Shown here in pieces: positions 46,701-57,500 of a stretch of 64,000 bases of DNA. Under the pieces are notes generated by a model. The model was given only the letters and a program-made list of their open reading frames with translations. It had not been told where the DNA came from and made no database searches. The translations under genes and the position numbers were made by a program. Origin of the DNA: Castanea sativa. Lineage: Eukaryota > Streptophyta > Magnoliopsida > Fagales > Fagaceae. The first letter of the stretch is position 1; every line of letters starts with the position of its first letter. The stretch lies in the NCBI RefSeq assembly GCF_040712315.1, contig NC_134024.1, forward strand, positions 1,945,158 to 2,009,157. Reading direction: 5' to 3'.

Positions 46701-49029
46701 GTTCATCTCTCAATCAGCTGATAGATGCAGGCCTTTCTTCCAACTGTTGAATAAGTGGAGGGGGTTCCAATGGTCCGAGGATTGGGTTGTAGCCTTCCAA
46801 CAACTTAAGGAATATCTTTCCCGGCCATCCATTATGTCTCAGCCTGAAGTAGATGAGGTCCTGTTTGCATATCTGGCAGTGGCCATCCATGCGGTCAGCC
46901 TGGTCTTCTTAAGGGACGACGGTGGGGTGCAAAGGCCAATCTACTACGTCAGTAAATCCTTAAATGAAGCCGAGGTGCGTTACCTACTTTTGGAGAAAGC
47001 GCTTTTAGCCGTAGTTCATGCCACGCGGAAACTTCCTCACTATTTTCAGTCCCACACCGTTATAGTTTTGACCCAACTGCCTCTCAAGTCAGTGTTGCGC
47101 AGTGCTGACTACTCTGGAAGGGTGGCTAAATGGGGAACTATTTTGGGAGCTTTTGATATTAAATACATGCCGCGCACCTTGGTGAAGGGCCAGGTTCTTG
47201 CAGATTTGATGGCGGAGTTCGCAGAACCATTGTTGGAAGAAACTGTGAAGGAATCACACATGGATGAAAAATCAGTTGGCGTGATCACGGGCATAGGACC
47301 TCCCACTTGGAAAGTGTTCGTTGATGGGGCAGCTAACCAGAGAGGGTCTGGTATCGGACTTGTCCTGGTATCCCCCGAGGGAATTGTCTTCGAAAAATCC
47401 TTGAGGTTGGCGTTATTGGCTACTAATAACGAGGCCGAGTACGAAGCCGTCTTGGTCGGAATGAACATGGTGTATAGGATGGGTGCAAAGGGAGTTCATA
47501 TGCTTTCGGATTCTCAATTAGTGGTCGGCCAGGTGACAGGGACCATAGAGGTCAGGGATCCAAGAATGCAAGAATACTTGTCCCAGGTCAAACGTTTACA
47601 ATCTAAATTTGATTCCTTTATCCTGTCTCACGTTTCTAGAAGTGGAAATACACATGCAGACTCTTTGGCTACCTTACCGACATCCTCGGCTCAGTGCTTG
47701 CCTAGGATTATCCTTGTCGAAGATTTGCTAGAGCCAACTCTTACCACTGTTAGTGCAACCCGTATCCATCTAATAAGGCTTGGACCTAGTTGGATCGACC
47801 TTGTGATATCTTTTATGAAAAACGACATTCTTCCCGAGGACAAGTCTGAAGCAGATAAGATCTGTCGAAAGGCACCGTGTTTCTGGTTGTCCGAGGACCA
47901 GAAACTGTATAAACGATCCTTCTCAGAATCATACTTGTTATGCGTGCACCCCGAGTCAACGGAGACACTTTTGGAAGAACTGCATGAGGGAATTTGTGGA
48001 AGCTATACTGGGGGAAGGTCCCTAGCCCATAGGGCCCTGCCTCAGGGATATTGGTGGCCCAATATGCAGAGGGAGGCTCAGGACTATGCAAGAAAGTGTG
48101 ACCAATTCCAGAGGTTCGCTCCTAACATTCATCAGCCTGGAGGAGTCCTTAATCCTCTCTCCTGTCCTTGGCCTTTCGCTCAATGGGGATTGGACATAGT
48201 AGGGCCATTTCCAAGGGCTGTAGGAAACAAAAGGTGGCTGCTCGTGGGAACCGACTACTTCACCAAATGGGTCGAGGCTGAGCCCTTAGCAAAGATTAGG
48301 GACGTCGATTCTAAGAAGTTTATTTGGAAGAACATCATCACTAGGTTTGGGGTACCATACACACTCATTTCGGACAATGACGTTCAATTTGATAGTAGAG
48401 CTTTTAGGAAGTATTGTAGTGACATGGGCATCATAAATAGATACTCTACTCCAGTTTATCCTCAGGGAAATGGGCAAGCCGAGGCCGTTAACAAGGTCAT
48501 AGTCAGTGGACTCAAGAAAAGGCTGGACGATGCGAAGGGCAGATGGGTAGAAGATCTACCACATGTTTTTTAGACGTATCGGACTACGCCGCGCAGATCC
48601 ACTGGAGAAACGCCATTCTCTATGACTTACGAAGCCGAAGCCATGATACCCTTAGAGTCAGGTTTCCCCACACTAAGGACAAGTTCTTTTAGTCCAAAAA
48701 ATAACAACAGTCTACTGTGGAAAAGCTTGGATTTAGTTGAGGAACGGCGAGAAACAACTATGGTCCAAATGGCTTATTATCAGCAGAAGCTTAAACGAGG
48801 GTATGACGCCCATGTGAAACTAAGGCCACTTGCACCTGGGGATCTGGTGCTGAGAAAGGTTGTGGGTACTGCTAAAAATCCAGCTTGGGGTAAGCTAAGA
48901 CCAAACTGGGAAGGACCATATCGAATCATTTCTGTAGCAGGCATAGGGTCATATCGACTAGTTGATCTAGATAAAAAAGTTGTACAACGCCCGTGGAATG
49001 TAAACAACCTTCGAAGGTATTATTATTAA
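43702..49029 (+). pseudogene. Gypsy-2 gag-pol, one frame, many nonsense codons
   Basis: Start ATG at 43,702 (ACCATGG context). All segments to the natural stop at 49,027 are in one frame of 1,775 codons, with no frameshift but at least a dozen stops (e.g. 43,735, 44,407, 44,686, 45,712, 45,979, 46,498, 48,571). Gag: FTIYNSWTDPVEHVSHF, and zinc knuckle C-x2-H-x4-H-x4-C near 44,900. The protease Asp is followed directly by a stop (MMID-stop-GSGADIM). RT: FTDLNKACPKDSFP, YVDDMVVKSK. First RNase H, then the second (WKVFVDGAANQ; NNEAEYEAV). Integrase: the CxxC ligand pair is broken (CDQF); D, D, E motifs GLDIVGP, ISDNDVQF and GQAEAVNK remain. The intact stretch 46,747-48,573 covers RNase H to integrase. 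Confidence 0.93.
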
Positions 49030-50101
49030 TAAAAGGTACTTTTGTCATTCGTGATTTAAATTATGAATGTATATGGGCTTATAAATTACAACTCCCAAAA
49101 TATCAAACAAAAACTTGGTAATGCATGGTCCTCGGACCACGTACCTTATGAAAATTGATATGTTACTAAATATCAAACAGAAACTTGGTAATGCATAGTC
49201 CTTGGACCACGTACCTTGTGAAAATTGATATGTTACTAAATATCAAACAGAAACTTGGTAATGCATGGTCCTCGGACCACGTACCTTGTGGAAATTGATA
49301 TAGTACTAAGTATCAAACAAAAACTTGGTGTTGCATGGTCCTCGGATCACGTACCTTGTGGAAATTGATATCTTTTCATTTGTTAAACAGAACCTTAGTT
49401 ATGCCGGGTCCACAGACCTTCTACTTTAGGGAAATTAACATCTTAAGTTACTGTTACTAAGTATCAAATAGAAACATGGCAATGCATGGTCCTCGGATCA
49501 CGTACCTTGTGAAAATTGATATAGTACTAAGTATCAAACAGAAACTTGGTGTTGCATGGTCCTCGGATCACATACCTTGTGGAAATTGATATCTTTTCAT
49601 TTGTTAAACAGGACCTTAGTTATGTCAGATCCACAGACTTTCTACCTTGGGAAATTAGCGTCTTAAGTTGTAAATTTTTAAGCATCAAGAAGAAAGCTGG
49701 AAATGTAGGGTCCTCGGTCCCCACACTTTACTAAAATTAACGTTTCAGGTTACAAATTCTAAGTATCACATTGGTTTGCAAAGTGAGGCACTACTTACTA
49801 TCTACACCAAGTTTGTTTTTGTCAGGTTCTTGAACACTTTACTTTACAGATGTTAGCAAAAAGTTAAGTTAGCTTGTTAGGCGTTTGTTATTGTGCCATG
49901 CTTGCTACACTCCTAAGATGTAATTTGCGAGGTACAAGGCAAGTATGTGTACTGTTGTTTAAAGTTGTAATTGATCAACTACTGAAAGTGGAGTTAGTTG
50001 CTCCATTCATTCTTTCGATGTGTGCTAATGAGAACACTTATGGTAAACACAAAGATAAAATAAATACAAGTCAAATGAAGATCAAACGAAATTGACTTTC
50101 A
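49030..50101. repeat. Gypsy-2 tandem array (about 70-bp monomers) and spacer
   Basis: Units of about 70 bp start at 49,111, 49,181, 49,251, 49,321, 49,391, 49,472, 49,542, 49,612 and 49,692. Most are of type a (AAACTTGGTAATGCATGGTC then CTCGGACCACGTACCTT, AAATTGATAT). Those at 49,391 and 49,612 are of type b (AACCTTAGTTATG..., CTACTTTAGGGAAATTAACAT). Spacing 70-81 bp. 49,750-50,101 is non-repetitive spacer with no gene. Confidence 0.88.
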
Positions 50102-51764
50102 TTAATTATTTTTGATATACATTATATGGAAAATCTTAGTTACAAAGAAAAAAGAAGCCCTAAGTTCGGCCCTAAGCTTTTGGAGGGGGTCTTGCTGGGA
50201 AGTACTGGTGGCCTCAGTGTTTTTTAACTCCAACTCAAAGGAAGACAGGACTTGCTTCCCTTTGTCTGCTGTAGTCGACGGAGGGACGATAGGCTCAACA
50301 CTTTGGCTTAGGTCCTTCTCAGTGACTCCACCCACTTCCTTCTCTTTATGGGAACCTGTAGGTTCTGTAGGATCCGGAATGGGCTCTAGGATCGCAGGAG
50401 GGAGAGTAGAAGGAGCTGTCTCAAGGGCAGGTGCAACACTAGGAGTCTCTTCTATCTCCTGTATGTCAAGGAGAAGCCAAACGTTCTTGGACTTCCTCAG
50501 CTCGGAAGCCGAAGGAACCCCAGCTACGTTTAAGGCTTCGCCCCAGCTACGTTTGAGACCCTCCTGCTCCTTTTTTGGCGACTTTCTCGCCTCTCTTATT
50601 CATGAGTCCTTTAAGCACGTCCAACTCTTCCTCCTCGGAACTGTTGTCAGGGCGTGTAACTATTAAACCTGCAATTCCGGAGGCCTCGGCGAGCTCGTCC
50701 TCCTTGTCAGAGAGTACGACAAACGGGTTTCCTCGGGGTCTTTCGATGTCCTCGAGCTGAAACTGGTCTATCTCCTCATCCAACAAGTGCGATGAGGACA
50801 CTTGCTCCTCCGGGGCGGCAGTTGTCTGAGAGTGCACTGAGAGAGGGATTGCAGCGATGGGGCGTGTGTACAGGATTGTGTTGGGTTCGTCAGGGATATC
50901 ATGATCTACGAGAAAGTGCGGCCTTGCTACGTTGATCCTCCTGCATCGCCTGTCCCCCACGATAATCGCATTCTCTATCTCTTGGAAATCCGAGGATATG
51001 GGGTCGTATCCTAGTATTAAGTGAGCCGCTCTTACTTGCAAGTCTTCAATCACAAAGACTTCTGAACAGAAAACGCGGTTTAAGTCGGCGATGTTACAGT
51101 GGCCCAAGCGTGGGCGTACGTGCTGTTTATCTGCGAAAAGTGACACCCGAGGAGACAAATATGGTTAGATTTGTGATAAGCGTGAAAAATCAGAAATAAC
51201 AATGTGCAAAAAGAAATAAAATATTTAAAGGGGTTGAGATTGAGTCACGAGGTAGGGAAATTAACTCCTGAGGAGTCACACCTGGATCTCCCTATACGAC
51301 TGGGCATGAGGGCCGTCGTGCCAGTTGCTTGAGGCGATGAGGTAGTCATCCTTCATGCCTTTGTTGGACTTAGGCAGACAGGAGATCAACCTAACTACAC
51401 TAGACCGCGACTTGATGTAATACCCTACACTCTTGAGTTTGTGGCATTCGTACATGTAGGCAACATCATGCTAGGTGAGGTTCAAACCCATCTGCTCATT
51501 TAGAGCATCGATACTTCTTAAGACCCTAAACACATTGGGTGCGCATTGGTCTGGGCATAACCTATGATTGCGAAGGTACTCCTTAGTTACACTTCTCATA
51601 GGTAGAGTCATCCTACCTTCTATGAAGGCAATCATAGGGATGATAACCTCTCCCGTTTTCCTAGAACCACCTACGGCTTCTGCTGGACAATATTTCAAGC
51701 CTAAGTCACTGGGAATCTGGTATTTGGCCCTAAAGCCTTCCATGCCAGCGGCGGTATCTACCAA
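50102..51764 (-). pseudogene. Gypsy-2 antisense gene, fragmented
   Basis: Minus-strand frames 51,282-51,764 (MVDTAAGMEGFRAKYQIPSD; NVFRVLRSIDALNEQMGLNL; stop at 51,471, TGG to TAG type), then 50,547-51,130 after a likely intron whose acceptor is TTTTCGCAG at 51,131 (DKQHVRPRLGHCNIADLNRV, acidic and Pro-rich downstream), then 50,102-50,335. The donor, GTGTGA at 51,280, does not give a matching phase, so the model is incomplete. Position, orientation and composition parallel the Gypsy-1 antisense gene, but I could not align the two by eye. Function unknown. Confidence 0.6.
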
Positions 51765-52280
51765 GCACTTACACCTACCTATCTAGGAGAAAAGAAGAGG
51801 CAAATTTTGAGAGGGAAAATAGTTAAGAAGGGAGCCGAGGATAGAATCCGAGAAGAAAGGAGCAAAGAAAGCAAGAACTTACGAGATTTGATTATGCGAG
51901 TTTCCACAGGTTTCTGGAGAGAAAAGGCGATGACTAATACTTTGATGTGATGGAATTCTGAAGAAATGAATGAAGGCACGGGTTTCCAAGCGTTTTAACA
52001 TGCGGGAGGCGGCCTCGAAATTGGATCTGTCCCGCCCAAATTTTCAGGGGGCGACACGGACCGTTAGATGTTCATCTCACCGTTGAACGTGGGGAACAGG
52101 GTGTAACTTGCGGTCATAAATGCGCGTGTTCTAGAATTCGAAACGCCAGACGGCATTTTCCAGGAAACAGAAGGATCCCCACACGCGCGGTGATGTGCGA
52201 AACGTGTGGAGGGTATTCTGGTCGGATCAAAACTCCATTTTTCTCCTCGAATGGGGAAAAATAAAGTTTTGAGGGGCTAT
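51765..52280. other. Gypsy-2 3' internal region
   Basis: No gene. It would contain the promoter of the antisense gene and ends in the polypurine tract. Confidence 0.5.
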
Positions 52281-53049
52281 TGTGGGGAGTCAAAAGGACC
52301 TGAGCAAGTATTTGGGCATTGGGCTTTATTAACGGGTGCCAGTCCGTTTTTGACTAAGGGCCTTTAAGACTATAAGTCGTCCTACAGGGTGAAGGTCCGA
52401 GGATTCGTCCGAGGACTAATCTCCCATCGAAAAGACCTGCGATGACTCTAGGATTCGCCAAGAAGATTAGAGGCAGAGTTCTGGAAAAACTGTTGGTTAA
52501 GAAGGGGATCTAAATACCTTCTAGATGCAACAGTGTGAGAGAAATATTTCAGAAAAAGGCTGCTACCTCCACATTAAAGACCCTGCACCTACCTCCCTGG
52601 TTGCATTAATGGGAAAATGACCCCTGAACAGTAGAATTCACCTTCTTGCTATTGTTTAAAGACTTCAGGAGGGTGGTGGAAAGGGGGAGAGGATCTAAGG
52701 ATAAGATTTGTGTGACACGTGGACAAAGAGGGAAGAAGAAGAAGTATTTAAGAAGAGAAGAGAGTAAAGAATAGGGGATCGGTCAGGTAGCTAGACAATG
52801 ACTAAGAACTGTAATCTCTGAAAGAGAAAGAAAGATAATATATAAATCGTCCTCGGCTTACGTCTGAGGAGGTTCCTTTATCATATTTATTTATTATTTG
52901 CGAATACTATAACACTCTAGTCTGTTTATCAAGCTTCTCACACCACTAAACTAGATTTCGAATCCACACTTTACAAATTTAATTGTTTAAGGCTCATTGG
53001 GCCTGAGCCCACGTTTGTTTTTGGGTCCAGGCACAATTGTGCACTTACA
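52281..53049 (+). repeat. Gypsy-2 3' LTR
   Basis: 769 bp. ACACGTGGA at 52,715-52,723 and the same TCCTCGG/CCGAGG palindrome arms as the 5' copy, with one arm reading CTGAGGA (a C-to-T change that weakens the stem). Confidence 0.93.
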
Positions 53050-53054
53050 GAAAT

Positions 53055-53703
53055 AATAGATCAAGGACAATTGAAATGTAAATGGTAAAGCATCTCTTAA
53101 ACATGGCAAATCAAACAATTCTGTTAAACTTCATCTCTTATTAATGATTTAATTGTCACTTGAACAAGTTAATATGTGAAAATTTATATTTTTGTCGATG
53201 TCTTTTACTGTCTTTACTTGAGAATAAATGCAATTATTATCATGTAATAATTTGTTCAAAATATTTAAATTTAGTAATAAGATAAGAATGATATTTTAGA
53301 AAGACTCAATTATTTTGTTTCAAAAGAAATTTAAAAAAAAGTCAAAATTTTGGTCCATAAATTATATAATTTTTTAATTCTTTTATCAAATTAACGTTAT
53401 TTCTCAAAAATAAAAATTTAACATTATTTCATTTTAGTCCTTAAATATTTTTTTTTTTGTTGAGAATCCTACTCTTTAAATCTTTATAAACATTTATTGG
53501 TACCCCGCCTTCCCTTACCATTATTATGCAATAAAAAAAAAAAAAAAAAATCTAATGTAAAGACTCATTTACACATCCTCCTTTTTTTGTGTTTTTTTTT
53601 TTGAAAGTTCACAAATCACATCCTTCTAGTGTTCGGTTTAATGTATAAATCACATATTAGACAACATCTGGTGTCATAAATACAAACCATGTGGAAATGA
53701 TGA
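53055..53703. repeat. segmental duplication copy B, fifth piece
   Basis: Matches 12,297-12,886 (AATAATAGATCAAGGA, GATATTTTAGAAAGACTCAA, CATCTGGTGTCATAAATACA). It ends at the Gypsy-3 insertion. Confidence 0.85.
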
Positions 53704-54504
53704 TGTAGGGGTATTGGGCCCAGTAATTTATGAAGGATGGCCCAACGAAGTCTTTTGGGCTAGAAACCCAAATCCGAAAACATCAAAATGATCGTGGAGT
53801 ATCTAAATGTCCAAATACGTTCGAGGAGTAGATTTGTCCTCGGATTGTTAAGCCGAGGACATAGGAAGAGAAGTTTAGTGTCCCCGGGTTATGTTATGAA
53901 GAATCCTACGACTATGGGAATACACAATACACGTGGAGGACAATAGAAAGAGCGGTGGAATGTCTAAAGTAAAGCTGCTACCACCGCCCATACATTAAAA
54001 GCTCTGTAATTGATACGCTGACTGTATAGATGGAAGGATGGGACCTGAGCATGGAGCTTGGAACTTGGTCCCTAATCCCAGCGGGCTTTAGGGAAGAATG
54101 GATGGGACAAGTATCCGAAATCAGGATTGCAACCAGAAAGTGGAAGATAATGAAGAGAAGGAGAGGAGTATAAATAGAAGGGGAGACATATGAAGAAGAG
54201 AGAGGCTTTTTCAGGAAGAAAAAGAGCCAATAGTAGATGATAATCAATATTTGTATCCAAACTCAAAGAAATACTATTATAAACTATCCTCGGATTTCGT
54301 CCGAGGAGGAATTCTCAGTCTGACTTTTGCAAACAACTCTTTAATTTGTCCCATTGGGCCCAAAGCCCGTCCCTTCCCTGATTGTCTAAACCATCATTGA
54401 AATCTAGATTACAAATCCATCCTCTACAAATTTATTGTAAAGAAAGGCCTTTCAAGCCCATCTCCCTCCAGTCATAGTTTGGGAATTTGAATTGTGTCCT
54501 TACA
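53704..54504 (+). repeat. Gypsy-3 5' LTR
   Basis: 801 bp, TGTAGGGG...CCTTACA. ACACGTGGA at 53,929-53,937, TATA box TATAAATA at 54,169-54,176, inverted repeat TCCTCGG-N7-CCGAGGA at 54,287-54,307. Confidence 0.92.
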
Positions 54505-54552
54505 ATTGGCGCCGTCTGTGGGAATTTAGTCTTTAAGGAAGTTTAGGACATC

Positions 54553-57500
54553 ATGGTAGGATCAGGACCACAACGCAACACGAAGTCCGTGGGCTCCCAG
54601 CGTGAGGATCACTCCTTGCATCCTGATCACGGAGAGAACCGAGAAGGAAGTGTACATACTACACACACCATCAGAAGTGCAAGTCATTCGCAAGGAGGAA
54701 GCAGAGTTCCTTATGAAAGAAATGCCAGGGCCATGCAGAAGGAGATTGACGGCCTAAGGAGGAGATTGCGTCAGGAAAGGCGAAGGGGAACTCCTTCGGT
54801 CTCTGACCCCTCTTCGGAAGGATCCGAGGATGACAATCACGGGCAGAGATCCAGAACTCCCCCAGGTGAATATTTCTCTTCCGAAGAAGACAATCTGCAT
54901 GGGAGGCATGGCAGAGACTACCCCTCTAGGGGCTTGGGAAATGACGCAATGGGAAGAGCGTTACACCAAATCTCCAGGTCACCCTTCACACGCAGATTGG
55001 AGGAAGGGAGGTTACCTCGGCGCTTCACACAACCGGCCTTCACTATTTACAATGGTCGGACAGATCCTGTGGAGCACGTAAGTCATTTCAGCCAGAGAAT
55101 GGCAATGCATTCCAGGAATGAAACATTGATATGCAAGATCTTTCCTTCTAGCTTGGGGCCCGTGGCCATGAGATGGTTTGACGGCTTAAGGGCAGGCTCC
55201 ATTGATTCTTTCAAAGAGCTTACTAGAGCATTTGGTTCTCGCTTTATCACGTGCAGTAGAGTTCCTCGTCCATTGGATTCTTTATTATCCATGGCTATGA
55301 GGGAAAGGGAAACCCTAAAAACGTATTCGGACAGGTATTGGGAAATGTTCAACGAAATTGACGGAGACTTTGATGATGTAGCAATAAGGACCTTCAAGGT
55401 CGGCCTACCAACGGAGCATGACTTGAGGAAATCCTTAACGAAGAAACCTGTCAGAAGCGTACGTCGACTGATGGATCGCATCAACGAGTACAAAAGGGTT
55501 GAGGAAGATCAGCAACAGGGAAAAGGCAAGGCGAAGGTTATCCCACAACAAAGGAGGGATTTCAAGTCGGACAGATACAACAACAATAGGCCTACGCGGG
55601 ATTTTTCCAGGCAGGCTGGTCACATACCCCCACAAGTGGTCAACACCGTCTTCAGGGAGCCGGTGCAGCAGCTGTTGGAGAAAATAAGGCATGAGCCTTT
55701 TTTCAAATGGCCAAATAAAATGGCAGGGGACCCTTTGAAACGCAACCAAAATCTCCATTGCCATTATCACTAGGAAAGGGGTCATACCACCGAGGATTGT
55801 CGCACTTTATGGAATCATTTGGAACAATTGGTTAAAGAGGGAAAGCTGAAGCAATTCCTGTACCAACCTAATGGGCGAGGAAACCAATTAGGAGTAGCAA
55901 ACCACGATGGCCCTTCGTCGAAACCTCCTCTAGGTACTATCAATGTCATTTTTGCAGCACCTGGAAGGACTGGCTCAGCTCCTTTTAGGGTAATGTCAGT
56001 GGCTCGAACATTGGCCGAAGAATCACGGGATCAGCCGAAGAGGATTAAGGCAAGTATCCTGCCAGTCCTAAGTTTCTCTAAAGAGGACAAGATGGGGACC
56101 ATCCAGCCTCATGATGATGCCTTAGTGGTAACCCTCAGAATAGGGAACTATGATGTAAAGAGGGTAATGGTTGATCAAGGCAGTGGCGCAGATATCATGT
56201 ACCCTGACCTATTTAGAGGCTTGAATTCAAGAGTTGAAGATCTTATGGCATATGACTCACCCTTGATAAGCTTCGAAGGGAGAGCTGTCGTTCCGAAGGG
56301 ACAAATTAGACTGCCTGTGCAATCAGGTCCGGAGGTGGTAGACGTAGATTTTATCGTGGTCGATGCTTATTCTCCCTATACGGCTATTGTAGCGAGACCT
56401 TGGCTGCATGCGTTAGGGGCTGTTTCCTCAACCTTACATGTCAAAGTCAAATTTCATTCTGAAGACCAGGTGGTGGAGTTACTTGGGAGTCAATCTGTGG
56501 CTCGACAGTGTGTCACAGCTGCAATTCTGCGACGACCAAAACCAGACTCCTCGACCTCGGCTAACGGAGAAGCATAGCAATCAAAGTCTCTTGCCGCAGC
56601 CGAGGTAGATGAAGCGGTATGTGAAGAATTGGAGAAAATTCTCATAGACAATGACCCTGAGAAGTTCTTTCAGGTTGGAGTTCAATTGCCACAGGAAGAG
56701 AAAACGGAGCTGATTTTATTTTTAAGGAAAAATATGGATGTATTTGCTTGGAATGCGTATGAGGCCCCTGGGGTGGATCCGAGCTTCATATGTCATCATT
56801 TAAAGGTCAATCCAACTGAAGTACCGAGAAGGCAACCACCTCGGAGGTCCTCTAAAGAACATTCCGAAGTCGTAAAAGAGGAAGTGCTCAAACTCAAGAA
56901 GGCAGGTGCTATCAAAGAAGTGTTTTATCCTGAATGGTTAGCCCATACGGTGGTGGTGAAAAAGAAGAATGGGAAGTGAAGAGTTTGTGTAGACTTCACA
57001 GATTTAAACAAAGCTTGCCCGAAGGACTCATTCCCAATGCCTCGGATTGATCAATTGGTTGACGCTACTGTTGGACATCCTCGGATGAGTTTTCTTGATG
57101 CTTTCCAAGGTTATCACCAGATACCTTTAGCCGTTGAGGACCAGGAGAAAACTGCATTCGTCACTCCTACGGGAAATTATCATTATAAGGTAATGCCCTT
57201 TGGTTTGAAAAACGCAGGGGCTACTTACCAAAGGATGATGACGAGAATGTTTGAGGCACAGCTAGGATAAACTATTGAGGTATACGTGGACGATATAGTG
57301 GTAAAGAGTAAAGAAGTTTCTGCACATCTGGAAGATCTGAGCAACACTTTTCAGAAGCTAAAAGAGTATAAATTGCGGCTCAATGCCTCTAAATGCTCTT
57401 TTGGTGTGGGATCGGGCAAGTTTCTAGGATATATGGTGACTCACCGGGGAATTGAAGTGAATCCTGCTCAGGTTAAGGCAATAAACAGCTTACACCCACC

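Larger units (their letters stand above)
42924..53049 (+). mobile_element. Gypsy-2, full-length Tat-like Gypsy retrotransposon, decayed
   Basis: A 10.1-kb element with LTRs TGTGGGGAG...TTACA (the 5' LTR ends TTATA), TSD GAAAT (42,919-42,923 and 53,050-53,054) and an empty site in copy A at 12,292-12,296. PBS TGGCGCCGTCTATGGGA at 43,657-43,673; polypurine tract TTTTGAGGGGCTAT at 52,267-52,280. Order: gag-pol, ~70-bp tandem array, antisense gene. It is the most degraded of the three Gypsy copies. Confidence 0.95.
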
